DNA of 64,000 bases from Hyalella azteca (Eukaryota; Arthropoda; Malacostraca; Amphipoda; Hyalellidae): contig NW_025944349.1 of assembly GCF_000764305.2 (NCBI RefSeq), positions 1 to 64,000 of the forward strand, given 5' to 3'. Positions 33,802 to 45,550 of this stretch are shown here, piece by piece. The position numbers were made by a program, and so were the translations under genes. The notes under the pieces are model-generated. The model was not told the origin of the DNA. It saw only the letters and a list, made by a program, of their open reading frames with translations, and ran no database searches. Each line of letters begins with the position of its first letter. Position 1 is the stretch's first letter.

Positions 33802-34305
33802 CGAAAGGCGACTATGATAAACTCCGTGAAGCAGTGAATGCAGTGAGTATTTCGAACTGTATTAAGGACATGAATGTGGCTGAGTCATGGTCACTTCTCA
33901 AGGACACGGTTATGTCTGCAGTTGATGCGTGTGTACCTAAAATTAAGCTTGATGGTGCCAAAAAAACTCGGTGGATGAACAGTACAGTTTTAGCAAAGCT
34001 TAAAACAAAGAATGAAGCATACCAGCGTTATTTACAGACTCGTAGCGATGCTGACNGCTCCGAGTATGAACATCTTCAAAAACAGACTAGACGAAGCTAT
34101 GCAGGAGCATATGTTCAGTCTTAAAATGCCCAGCAAATTGCGGACCAGGCAATAAGTCCAGCAGCTATCTCAATCAATCTTCAGTTTTGGGAAGATCGGG
34201 TTCCAAAGGCCGGATCCCTTGTGAATCAAGTCACGAAAAGTTCAAGAATCGGCAACAGGCCATGGGCCTATTTCTTCAATGCCGACACTTCTATTCTATT
34301 CTACA
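33802..34305 (+). pseudogene. LINE ORF2, segment between endonuclease and reverse transcriptase
   Basis: After the hAT-like insertion the frame resumes with TKGDYDKLREAVNAVSI and MNVAESWSLLKDTVMSAVD, then a basic stretch (KKTRWMNSTVLAKLKTKNEA) typical of the linker before the reverse transcriptase. One ambiguous base lies at 34056. A stop at about 34122 and further phase changes follow; SSRIGNRPWAYFFNADTS at about 34227-34290 is the last recognisable part. The whole reverse transcriptase that should follow is absent: sequence homologous to a Tc1 transposon begins within about 15 bases. Confidence 0.75.
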
Positions 34306-34313
34306 AGACACTA

Positions 34314-35180
34314 CTAATCTTCCTCGATCTGGGTGTCCAAGCGAGATCCAAGCCCGTGGGGTTAAAACGGTGAGGAATCAAAAATCAAAAGAACGGTGAG
34401 GATAAATCCCAGATCCACAAGGAGGGATCTAGTGAATGACCTACCGAAAGCTGGGACCAACGTTACAAAGGCTACCATCAGCAACACACTACGACGCCAG
34501 GGACTGAGATCATGCAGTGCCAGACGTGTCCCCCAGTTTAAGCTAGTCCATATCCAGGCGTGTTTGAAGTTTGCTAGAGAGCAGTTGGATGTTCCAGAGG
34601 AGTAGTGGGAGAATGTCATATGGTCAGATGGAACCAAAGTAGGACTATTTGGCAAAAATGTAACTGGTCGTGTTTGGAGGGAAGTGAGTGCAGAGTTTCA
34701 TCCATAGAACATCATACCAACTGTGAAGCATGGGGGTGGCAACGTCATGATTTTGGGCTGTTTTTCTGCAAAGGGACCAGGACGGCTGGTCCGTGTACAT
34801 GATGGATTAAATTTGGCCATGTATCGTGAGATTTTGGGTGCAAACCTCCTTCTATCTTCCATCAGCAAGGGCAATGGAGATGAAACGTGGCTGGGTCTTT
34901 CAGCATGACAATGATCCCAAGCCCACTGCCAGGGCAACAAAGGAGTGGCATTGTAAGAAACATTTTTAAGTCCTGGAGTGACCTAGCCAGTCTCTTGATC
35001 TTAACCCCATCAAAAACCTTTGGAGGGAGTTGAAAGTCCGTATTGCTCGCCGACAGCCCCAAAACATCACTGCTCTAGAGGAGATCTGCGTGGAGGAATG
35101 AGCCAACATACCAGCAACAGTGTATACAAACCTTGCAAAGACTTACAGTAAACGATTAACCTCTGTTATTGCCATCAAAT
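34314..35180 (+). pseudogene. Tc1-type transposase, decayed
   Basis: Cut-and-paste transposase acting at TA target sites. Visible in order: LPRSGCPSEIQARGVKTVRN (end of the first DNA-binding helix-turn-helix and linker), VTKATISNTLRRQGL (second helix-turn-helix), ENVIWSDGTKVGLFG (first catalytic Asp), [25 protein letters not shown] (second catalytic Asp), [15 protein letters not shown], where the family's catalytic Glu is replaced by Lys, and a C-terminal KTYSKRLTSVI. Stops lie at 34603-34605, 34705-34707, 34979-34981 and 35099-35101, with several frameshifts (about 34395, 34905, 34970). About 50 N-terminal residues are missing. Plainly inactive. Confidence 0.9.
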
Positions 35181-35414
35181 GATATGCGACAAAGTTATAA
35201 GATGCACTTTTGTTATTGACCAAATACTTATTTTCCACCACTATTTGCGAAAAAATCTTTAAAAGTCCGACAAAATGATTTTCTCAAAATTTTTTCACAT
35301 TGTCTCTCATAGTTGAGGTCTACCTATGATGTCAATTGAAGGTCTCTCTCATCATTTTAAGTGGGAGAACTTGCACAATTGGTGACTGACTAAGTACTTA
35401 TTTTCCCCACTGTA
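34314..35414 (+). mobile_element. Tc1-type transposon, 5'-truncated, right end present
   Basis: A DNA transposon of the Tc1/mariner superfamily, DD34E type. It contains the C-terminal part of the transposase (described separately) and a 3' non-coding tail in which an (C)AAATACTTATTTTCC block at 35220-35236 is echoed near the end as TAAGTACTTATTTTCCCC, closing with CACTGTA at 35408-35414. This tail and terminus match, to my knowledge, the Tc1 family widespread in teleost fish and lampreys. The left terminal repeat and the first part of the transposase are missing: the element is fused to LINE sequence at about 34306-34314. Insertion, deletion or recombination at that point cannot be told apart. 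Confidence 0.88.
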
Positions 35415-35491
35415 TATCTTGGTTGATCTTGGCTATTAATCACTGCAACGAAGAAAGTCATAATGTTTGTCAATTATAGCTTATTAGCAAT

Positions 35492-35513
35492 CTAGTCCAT
35501 ATCCAGGCGTGTT
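35492..35513 (+). repeat. 22 bp exact copy of a Tc1 transposase segment
   Basis: The 22 bases at 35492-35513 are identical to 34543-34564 within the Tc1 transposase reading frame. They lie 78 bases beyond the transposon's right end in otherwise unrelated AT-rich DNA. Confidence 0.85.
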
Positions 35514-38500
35514 ATTAAATGAATATCATTCATTTTTTCGCATACGACCTCCTGGAACGGTGTTGAATTTTGTGTTGCGTCCACGCAACTCTTGGCAATT
35601 TTGCCTTATGAATCTCAATTTGGAAAAAAACGAAAGTGATAAAGCAGAAAATTACTTGATTCATCTAATGCTTAATGGAAGAAAATTTTTTGTTAAAAAT
35701 TAAAAAGCACATGCTCAATTTATTCGTTCATTATATCGACAAACGAACAATAATATTTTAATTTGGAGGTACTCCATGGCACAGTAGTAAATACTCACTA
35801 CATGTATATTTGCCATCTATCTTTCTTAGTCTAGGAGATGGCCAGAAATGGGCCTCTGGTCTACTCCATCATATGTTTTAAAATCACCTATAATTTCACC
35901 GATATTACAACTTGAGAATCATTTTGGAATATGATCACACATAGTCATGGTTTAGCCGTAGCAGTTGAATATAATTGATGAGTAAAAAATAAAGCACTAA
36001 AAGAAGTATTTCAATCATGATGACGGTATTTTGCTTGCCTAGCGAGCCCTCCCGAATGTCTAACTCGTTATATCAGGACGCTGGAAAATGAGACTCACGA
36101 TGAAAGTTCGAGAAAAATTCTCATAAGCAAAGGGTTTTCCTCTTATGAAAGGCGACGGGGTGAAATTCTTGCGCTAACAATATTAGGCAGAGGACGAGCC
36201 TGGAGGACAACCTAATCTTTATTCATCCACGAAAAAGTTTATTTATGTGATATTAGGCATACATAGTTTTAGCTGTTTCATAGGTATTGAAATGTCATAA
36301 TCGAATGCACTGGTAAGCTTTTTATGAATTATTTCTCATTGGTAATCGCGTTAATTAACTGAAATTTTTTTGCCAGCTCCCTTGATTAAGTCACTTATTA
36401 ACTGTAAAATATTGCATGAGCGTGTCGTTTCTGCCTAACGATTTGTTACGTCGCAAAGGAAACTGCAAGTACGACTGCAAAATAATGCCATTTCGATTAC
36501 AGTGTTTGCCAGATATTGATAAATACTGGAATGTAATTATTTTTTTTTTGGAATTGTTATGATATTCGCAATATTTCCAGTTCATCTCTGGCTTTTGATC
36601 CAGCGTTTGACTGGAAACTAATTGGCAATTTCTTCGTGTTATTTTGTTTTTTTTTTCCATTTCGTAATATACGAGGGGTTTGAAGTAAATAAAATCCAGA
36701 TTGGCCATATTCGATAGAACAAATAAATTGATCTAACTTTGAGCTTCAAATGCATTCTTAGCATTTAAACAATTAGAACTATTTTGGATGTATTGGCTAC
36801 TAAAAATTTCATACAATCCCTTGAAATTCCTTTGGTACTAACAACTCCATCGTGGGTATAGCGGCAGCGCATAGGTTCAGTGATGAGCAAAACCAACGGT
36901 CATATTAGAACACTTTATCACACGGAAATCGTAAGGAAACTCTCAAAGAAAAAAATTCTTTCCTACTCCCATTTTCATTTAGGTGGGATTCTTCTAGGTT
37001 AAGTTGGATTAGTTTAGGTTAGGCACCACCCGTTTTACCGGGATAATTGAAAACTGAAGGAGGTAAAAATGAGGAACAAATCTTCGATCTTTAAATGTGT
37101 GTATTTAATTGCAGAATTATTGTTTGCGAATTGGGGGAAAAAAGCGTTCCGGAGCTTCAGGATGGCCCTCGCTGTAGCCTACTGTTAGGCACACTTACTT
37201 TCGTGCGACGGGCACATAACCCCACAGAGCTCCCACTCTATTGGGTGGGGCGCCAGTTCAAAAATTTTACTTTCTTCATTGATGCTGAAGCCAAATTTAA
37301 TTAAGGCCTGACTGGCAGCTACCATCTGAGTCAGTGACTTGGTGAGGCCGAATCTGTATGGGAAAATTGGAAGCGTCAATGTAGATTAAAGACACATACG
37401 TGCAAGTTTAATTTAGCCAGCACGACCACCAAGATCTAGTGTGAATTCTCTATTGCTTGGTTATTCAGGTTTTAAATGGCCAAAATGCTGTCGATAACAG
37501 ATTTCACATATCAAGTCCATACTCTGTGCGTTTTGAATTTAAGAGCAAAACGCTGGAAAAAGATAAGTAATATTTTCCTATAGCCTCGATCGCTTGTAGT
37601 GTAGATTAGTCATATATTGTTCGATAAGTCAATAACTCATGTTACGAGACCATTTTAATCAAGAACCTTACCCGCAAAGCTAGACACGTACAGATCACAG
37701 CAAGATCAGCGTTATAAAAAGCCAGAGGAAATATTTTCCGACTAAATTTCGATACGTGCTGAAGCAATTGCGTTCGGTAGCCCTTGAAACTGGACCACTT
37801 GTTTTTCTCCAAGAACCTTCATAAACGTAATATACTTACGTTTCTTTCATAGACGTTACATCCTTAATGGATCTGTAGTATCTGCATGCAATAGATCAAC
37901 ATGCAATCTAACTTCCCTATTGGCTTCTGGCCGCAATAACTAGACTTTTAATTGCATCTCAAATTCGCTTGGGTATAATCTAGATGTATTTCTTTGTGTC
38001 TAGGCTTACTCAAACCAATCTCGGAATTTTGATACGCACCAATCAAATCAGCCAGCCATAAATCTTAAAATTCGCTTAGAAGTAAATAATGAAATTTATA
38101 TCAGCCCTATCCCTGCTCGCGACCATAACGTAGTGAGCACCATGCTTCTAATAATAATTAGCAATTGTAAAATGAAATTTAAGATCTAATAAGCAAAGAT
38201 TATTTAATTGTCTTTCCTTTTCCGTCACTTCGATGAAACATTTCTGATACATCAGCTCACCGACTGCCGCATGAATTATTGCTCCACTTCCTGGGTTATT
38301 ATGAATTGTACGTCAACATCTACAGGATATTTCTGTAGCATGGAAAGACACTTTATAATTAGGTCTTGTTTATAGTCAAATGAGCTTTGATCTTTTTGAA
38401 GTGAACTCCAACTCAATATGACTGAGGTACAGCTAAGGAACTTTGGTTCAGTAAAGGAGGATATGATATATGCTATCCACGAGTGTGAAAACAAAAATTT

Positions 38501-39895
38501 TCAGGAAGAATAATCAGAACTGTATAAGAGAGTCATTCAAATTTGTTTACTGCGACTGAACATAATTTAATGAATATGGGTTTAACTAATGAATAGTTTA
38601 ACTTTGACTCCTGTTACCACCTGCCTACATACAATTAATAAACAACTGAAGATTTTTCAAATGTTTGTTATTTCGTTATTTTCTAATGAGCTTGTGTGGA
38701 TGTCTGGAGTTAAAACTCGCAAAGAGACTAATATTGGAATAGATTGAGGTTTGAGAAATCTTATATCGTCCGTTAGCTTCTGTCTTGTTCATTTCATACA
38801 TGGCGTTGCAATTCTATTGTGCATTTTATTGAATTCCAGTCATCAGAAGCTCAGCTGGTAATTTTTCTGGTTGATATGTACCAGTGTATATTACTGATGA
38901 AAGAGATTGACTGTGGATTTTTTTGCGCAAAACTGTGTCAAACCTCTAAGCAAAGTCGTCACTTATATTTATTTGTATTATTAAAGCGCCAACGTAACCA
39001 ATTCAATTTAAAATAAATATTAGCCTTATTTTGTACATTCGCTCTAATTGTTATCAAAGTAGGATGCATTCTGAACGTCACATGACATTAATAGTTCTGA
39101 AACCTCAAGATGAAGCATTATAGACACGAATAACTTATTTCATAATCGATAGTTCCTAACAATTAAAAAAAAATTATATGCATGAAACCAATTTTTTTAT
39201 ATGCTTTCAAGAAACTTTATTAACTAAACGAAAATGCTTTATGAAATAAATAGTACACAAATTCACTTGAGAGGAAAAGTTTCTGAAAGTTCTACCGTTG
39301 ATGGCCGCGCAGGATCTACAAGAATAAATATCTAAGTTGTCTCCATGATTGCTTATGTATTTTAAATGATAGTTCTTGCTGCTTCAAAAAGTCTCAGAAT
39401 TAGATGCATTAACTGTTGTACATCAATAGACTACTTCTTTGATCAAACTTTTCGCTACCTTGCCCAAAGAGAACATCTGAACCTACATAAGATATATGCG
39501 AGCTATTGCCATTATTTAAAATTTGTAATCCAATCGTTTGTTTGAGCTTTGTAAAGGTTATTTGACCTTCACCTATAAGCAGATGAAAATTCCCAAACAA
39601 CCACGCTCGAACGATTCCAGAAAGCCAGTGCAGGAGACACTAACTTAGTGCTTGCATTGAGGGCTTTTGGTCTATGTTTTGTTTAGACATAAGTTGCATT
39701 TGGCCAATGCCTGACACTCAATATTTTCTGAACGTTAAAACATGCGGAATAAAATTGCCCTTGGAATTGCGGTAGAAGTTTAAATGGCTTGGAAACTCTG
39801 AAACAAATATTCTTCTTGGTTAAAACATAGTCTATATACTGAAGCATGGGTCTACATGAATCTACGAGGGAATAATTTCACTTAATTCACGAATC
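35514..39895. other. AT-rich non-coding DNA
   Basis: No gene recognised. The ORF at 36391-36708 (minus, 105 codons) is open but unremarkable. A degenerate AGGTTA-type stretch at about 36990-37022 is too short and irregular to call telomere-like. No reverse transcriptase sequence of the LINE reappears here. Confidence 0.45.
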
Positions 39896-40139
39896 CTTTT
39901 AATTTATTATTTAAATTATTCCATTAAACTTAACTTTTAATTTAAATAAAACTTTCCTTAATTTTAATTAAAAAAATAAATCAATTTATTTAATTTTTAT
40001 TTTTAATTTCGAATATTAATTAACATTTAATTAATTTCAGTTATTTTATTTCCACTTAATTTTTAATTTAAATTCTATTTTAATTGATTTAAAAATAATA
40101 ATCATTTAATTTTTTAATTTTTAATTAATAATTCCATTT
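39896..40139. repeat. AT low-complexity tract (TTTAATTT-type)
   Basis: Nearly pure A and T made of TTAATTTT, TTTAATTTAAA and ATTAATT blocks, with only an occasional C or G. A similar tract is found at 63222-63436. Confidence 0.85.
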
Positions 40140-42800
40140 ATGAAGTTACGAGGGGGTAATTCTATTTCTGCAGCGCACAGAATCTCTGGTCTTTACAAAT
40201 AATATACATTAATTAATTTTTAATAACAATGATTAATTAGTAATTACTTTCATTGAATTACATACCATTACTTAACGAGTATCTTGAGTATTTTTCGAGA
40301 GAATGCATACAAATAACAACTTTATTCCAGTTAAAGAATATTCCAGTTTTCTGCGAGGTTTTGAGTCACAGGTCAGACAAAAGGGATTTAAGATCTGAAG
40401 TGTAATCTTAATTAGACAGCTAGGCTCTGTGGGCTTGCCTACCGAGTGCCAATGTACGCATATCGTTGAAGAATATGAAGAAACATGCATGGAATATCTT
40501 TCCATTTCTCATTTCATCCTTTTGTCAAATGCAATACAGCATTTCAGCTGAAGCAATAAACGAAAATGAATAATGGGCATTTGACGAAATGAGAGGTACA
40601 GATTTATGAAATGATAGGTCCTTCCTGCTCACACTATACAATTGTATAGTTGCAGTCTTATGATTATAGTGTATAGTCATAAAACAGGCATTCACAATTG
40701 TGTGTTCTATACACACATGGAGTTACGCCTAACAACTGAGCCAGAAATGTGCGAGCTGAAAAGGAGCACAAGGTCGAGAATTGTTATGCTCCCTGAAGTC
40801 GTTCTGGCCACAATTTCGGCGGCCGCAAAGTCCAGTTATTGTTTTCATAATGACGAGTCGACCACCCTTACCTCCACAAATGAACACTGCTTTCTTACAA
40901 GCACCCTGGCGAACAATACATAGAAACTACGCAATTAATTTTAAGCCTAAGTTATCAACAACAATGACCCTCAATTCAAATATTGATTGCAGAACTTGGC
41001 AAAACATATACATCTAATTTATAGTTCTATAAATTCCAACAATTATTCAGGAACATAACTTTTTTTTTCAAAATTATTTCCATGAAGGCAAGAGGAAATT
41101 ATTTTGCATTTGTTCATTATATTATAAAGTTATATGTTAAAAATTAAATTGATGATATGATTATAAATAAAATCACTTCTAGCCTCTGATGAGCCTTTGT
41201 CCAAGCTTTAGGTCAATAAGATCCCAGCGCTTGGCAATTATTACGTGCGGCAAATCTCGACCAAATGACGCAAGTCACGTCCAATGGCACGTGAGGCGCA
41301 CGATGTGACGTTTAAACCTTAATTGTTCTCTAGTAATTTCGTACACGTTTGGTACGTCGGGGGAGAAGTGGAAAAAATAATGTGCCACCGCGTGAGAAAA
41401 TTTGGTGAGACAATAAAGTTCATCATCGCAGCGAGCTGTAATAATACAGATATCGCTTGATATCAACAGGGGAAACGCGCTTGAAAACAGTCGGTATATA
41501 TACATATAGGTCTGTTGTAAACCTAGGGCGTACCAAAATAAAGATATCATTGGTGCCCACCAGTAGTCAGATATCAACACAATGATTTAATTTCACGCGG
41601 AATCCATAATTCCAACTATCACATATCTCTAAAAAATTACGCTGAATGCTATTCAAACAGCCATGCAGAGCATAGCAGCGCGTAATTAAGATGTTCTTCT
41701 TAAGTACATTGAGTTGTCGGTGGCTAAGAGGATTGCGTATCAGAAATCAGGTACTTAACTCATCGAGTTCTGCTGCCTTCATTTTATGCTCGTTCATTCT
41801 GTAACAAATAATTCGGTCATCTTTAATAGACTTCGCAGCAAGTTAGCTGAACATTCTTCCAGCAGCCTGAGCAGCCAGCAACCGTGTTGAGCGTTACAAG
41901 ATAAGGCCTGAGAAATTGCCTCCTTCGCCTCCTTGTGGCAAGGTCGGTCGAGCCTCACCTCATAGCTTTCTGAACAAGAAACTGGCGAAAGTGAAATATA
42001 TTTCCCTCCTAAACACCATTTGCATATATGAAAAACTAAAATAACATTCACGGTAATCACACAGGAATATTTTGGGAATAATAGCTGTTTTTTTTCACGG
42101 GTGACTTCTCTTGAAAGGTTTTTCATAATTCGGAAGTAATTAATACTCCACAGAAATGTTTTTCTTTGCCGATATTTTATGAAAGTGTTGATTGAGTTAT
42201 GCTCCTACTACAAAACTTAGAGTCCATATATGATCTTTCATAAAATTATTGTATATGTTGTAGTTTTAACACTATCACCGGTTGGAAAGTTCTCAGGGAA
42301 CCGAAGTCTTTCTTATATTTCAGACCTTGTTTTCACCCAGCTATAATTAATGAGTCTATACAGGGCTTAAATAATGGCTCGTTCGAAATTATGGCCTCGA
42401 ACGCTTACTTCAGATCTTATACCTTGCTTAACATGCATAAACTTCAGTGCATCGGCATCTCATAACAATTTTTTAACCACACTTGTGCACCGAATGAATT
42501 TTTTGGACATCCAAGAAAAATGTCGAATTTGTTGTCGTTTTGCGATATATTTTGATATCAATCACGTTTACATCCTTTATGATGTTTGCTTGCTTTCATA
42601 TCATGAAAATAAGCAGTTTTTCTAAATACCTCCGACGGAAGCTAGTCTCCCCAGAATGTAGAAGGCCGTGGCAAGCCGAGCGTTGATGTGAGAGCTTGAC
42701 GCGTCATTACGTCTCAATCTCAGAGCCTTCATCAGGTTTGCCCGCTTCTCAGCCCTCCAAGAATAACTATACACAGACTACTTTGCAATGAGGTTCCCAC
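40140..42800. other. AT-rich non-coding DNA
   Basis: Short ORFs only. The minus-strand frame ending at 41794 is listed separately. 41270-41300 has a small cluster of ACGTGA/TCACGT motifs of unknown meaning. Confidence 0.45.
41794..41969 (-). CDS. weak last-exon candidate, cysteine-containing, unknown product
   Basis: On the minus strand TTTCTTGTTCAG (ending at 41970) resembles a splice acceptor. The frame after it reads SYEVRLDRPCHKEAKEA and then CNAQHGCWLLRLLEEC with four regularly spaced cysteines, ending at a stop at 41794. The base composition is richer in G and C than the flanks. The upstream part of the same ORF (to 42126) contains a hydrophobic stretch (SCVITVNVILVFHICKW) and looks intronic. 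No family is recognised, and a chance ORF remains likely. Confidence 0.18.
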
Positions 42801-42951
42801 CTGCTGACGGTCAACTGTGACAAGCTGACAGTGTTGTAATAGATTGATATGTAATGAATGCTTTAAGTTGATCTAACTTTAACTTGATTGTTGGTTGGCC
42901 GGCTGACAGTCAACTGTTGAGAGTTAACAGTGCTAGAATTGATGAATATCG
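42801..42951. repeat. degenerate direct repeat, spacing about 100 bp
   Basis: GCTGACGGTCAACTGTGA with AGCTGACAGTGTTGTAATAG (from 42801) reappears as GCTGACAGTCAACTGTTGA with AGTTAACAGTGCTAGAATTG (from about 42902). Confidence 0.65.
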
Positions 42952-44632
42952 AGTGAAAAATTAACTTCAACTGACTCTTATTTGGTATGATGTATAATTT
43001 TGACATTGTTGATATATTTCATCTAGCTCCATTTCATCAGTAAAATTTAAGGCTTAGATTTATGGATTCTGACGTCCGGTTGGTTGACTAGGATTATGGT
43101 TTCGTTATATATTATTAAGTATAAATATATAAATGATAAATTATACGATGAGTAAGTTCATAACATTGAAATACCTCATTGAAAGCAATTCATTCGGCAG
43201 TCTATGAATGCGAATTTCAAAGTTTAAGGTCTCTTACATATGTGGAGCTGGAATTGAATCCCGAACTTTTGGGCTTGAACAATCGGTTGACTTATTTGTC
43301 TTCAACTTGTTAGAAATATCCTCATTCATTTGATTTCTTTAATCATCTATCAAAATATAATTACTTTCTGTGGTGCGATCATATATCTTCAATTAAAACC
43401 TTGTGTGGTCCTTCAACATGATACAATGAATTTCCAAACTCTAATGGAGGATGACAGTAACATTAAATCATGTTGTATAACGGAAGTTTCGGAAATTAAA
43501 AAATTGTTGTGCTTACTACAGAGTTTTTTATCTAACAGATCTTTCTTCTATTAAATCTCGTATGGTTTGCTGCATACAAGTTCTGGAATGTATACATGTT
43601 CTAGAATTCGGCATTCTGGAATATTCTTTTCTCTAGACATGAAAAATACAAAATTACACTGAAGATCAGAAACTGTGGGACCCAAACATTGAGAACGGGG
43701 CTGGAACGCTGCGGTTGGAAGGTATTTACAAGTGTTTGAAGTCCGTAAACGTCGATGCGGACAATTTATTCGGCAATGCCAAGGAAAATATTCCACGATC
43801 CACTTCTTTCCACGGTCAACCTAAAAAGATTTCTCTGTCTATGCTGAAATGGCCGACAACCGAGCTCGATTTTAGAAGCACAGTAACAGTCTCTTCGTGA
43901 AATTTGGCCGCAAGTGATGTGATCAAAGCATGCAAGACGAGAATGATTCTAGAACATAAGGTTTGCGATTCAGGGACCTTTCCCTGAGCACTCTGGCAGA
44001 TTCTGGCCCTATCAAGATACGTAGAAATTTCTATCTAACGGATTCTTTCTGTCCTTTTTTAGTTTTATTTATGCCAAACATCTATTTTTTTTCTTGTAAG
44101 CTGCTATAAGACTTAAGGATCGTTAGGAGTAAACACCGATCATCTGGAAAATTCTTATTTGGCTAAAAACGGGTTTACTATTAAAATTGTATGGGCATGC
44201 TATATCCACTAGTGAATCTAAAATGACATAAGTAACTAATTCCATACAAAATAGTAAGATATAAAAGTTCTATATTGCTAAATTTCCTTCTTCCTCTTTC
44301 TGCCATTTATACCCACTGGACTGTCTTTCATAACAAGCTGTAGGCAGCATGCACTAAGGGCGCCGTAACAGGTTTGCTATTGCCTTTTCCTCAGATCAAA
44401 CAAATATTTCATCAGTCCCAGTAGACCATCTTTCGGGCTCCGAGATATCACCTTCTAACTGATTACTTGGCCCACTCCTGCTGAAATAATTGCTTCGGAT
44501 CTCCCGCCAGTGATATCACCATGTATCGTCTATTCATATTGGATGGTTGCGGAAACCTGTATACCTTCAATCAGTTTCATGTGCACGGAACAAGCGTGAG
44601 CCTACGTAAGCTTACTCATGGAGCAATAAAAA
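42952..44632. other. AT-rich non-coding DNA
   Basis: ORFs at 43330-43554 and 43551-43796 are open but unrecognised. Nothing else seen. Confidence 0.45.
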
Positions 44633-44806
44633 AATATAACTCAGTACTCACTGCAGTGAGTGACAGAGAGCGCATTTTCTCGTCGACGAAAACGTGAAGT
44701 CACGAACTGACGGACGGGCAGACGATGGGCAGACGAACAGACAAACGGACATGACGAGCACAATAGCGCCTTTTTTCCATAAATGAGATAATGCGCTAAA
44801 AATAAA
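44633..44806. repeat. dispersed palindromic element, copy B
   Basis: Homologous to 23412-23567 in the same orientation. It has the perfect 16 bp palindrome ACTCACTGCAGTGAGT (44646-44661), the inverted repeat AGCGCATTTTCTC (44669-44681) and GAGATAATGCGCT (44785-44797, one mismatch), the TCGTCGACGA palindrome and a longer GACG/GACA-rich block than copy A. The GACA-rich middle varies most in length; the outer parts are nearly identical in the two copies. Confidence 0.88.
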
Positions 44807-45550
44807 GGGAGCCGATCGATAACAAGAAATAGATCTATAATATTAAAGAGAAAACCACATTTATTTCTTTTAGGTAGAAGCAGTAGCTACCTAATAGCTG
44901 TTTAGATACACATAGTACCAATTTACTGCAACTAAAACCCACTCAAACATCGTCAAATTATTATTGTAATTCAACACGTACATGATTCTTCAATGTAATA
45001 AACGCATTTTAAATTACTCTTTATACTATTCATCGTGGTATTGTTCACGGCAATGAAACTTCCGAGTGAAAATCATGCCATAGAATAAGATAAGCATTAT
45101 CATATATTGGCAAAGCGTTCTTTGACTTTCCCTTTCAAAAAATTTGATGAGCAACGAGGTGGCTATTTAAATTAAATATTTTCTCTTATTAATTTCCCAC
45201 AAAATCACTAAAATTACTCCGGTACTGCTTCAATCACAACTTTTTAACTCAATTCAATCCAAAAATGTCGAAACTTTTCGCAATTAGGAATTCGCACCAT
45301 ATTAATTTTAAAAACTTGTGTTATAAAACTTCACGGTTATGTTACAGTCATGCAGGAATTTTTTTATTCGATTTTCCACCCTTTTAGTAAATGTTCGGCA
45401 TCAGCTCACAGTTTTGTCCTTCCATTGAATTTGCGTCAGGTAATTTCAGATTAAGAAGTTGAAAAATTCACTTAAATCTGAGTAAAAATTGGAATCTGAG
45501 GTAAATTCACGACTGAGGTCACATTTGTAAAATAAAAGTTAAACTAATTA
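44807..45550. other. AT-rich non-coding DNA
   Basis: No feature supported. Confidence 0.5.

Noticed and set aside
34362..35062. Minus-strand ORFs opposite the Tc1 transposase
   Set aside because: Shadows of the transposase frame.
36990..37025. AGGTTA-type repeats as arthropod telomeric (TTAGG)n sequence
   Set aside because: Only a few irregular copies; not a tandem pentamer.
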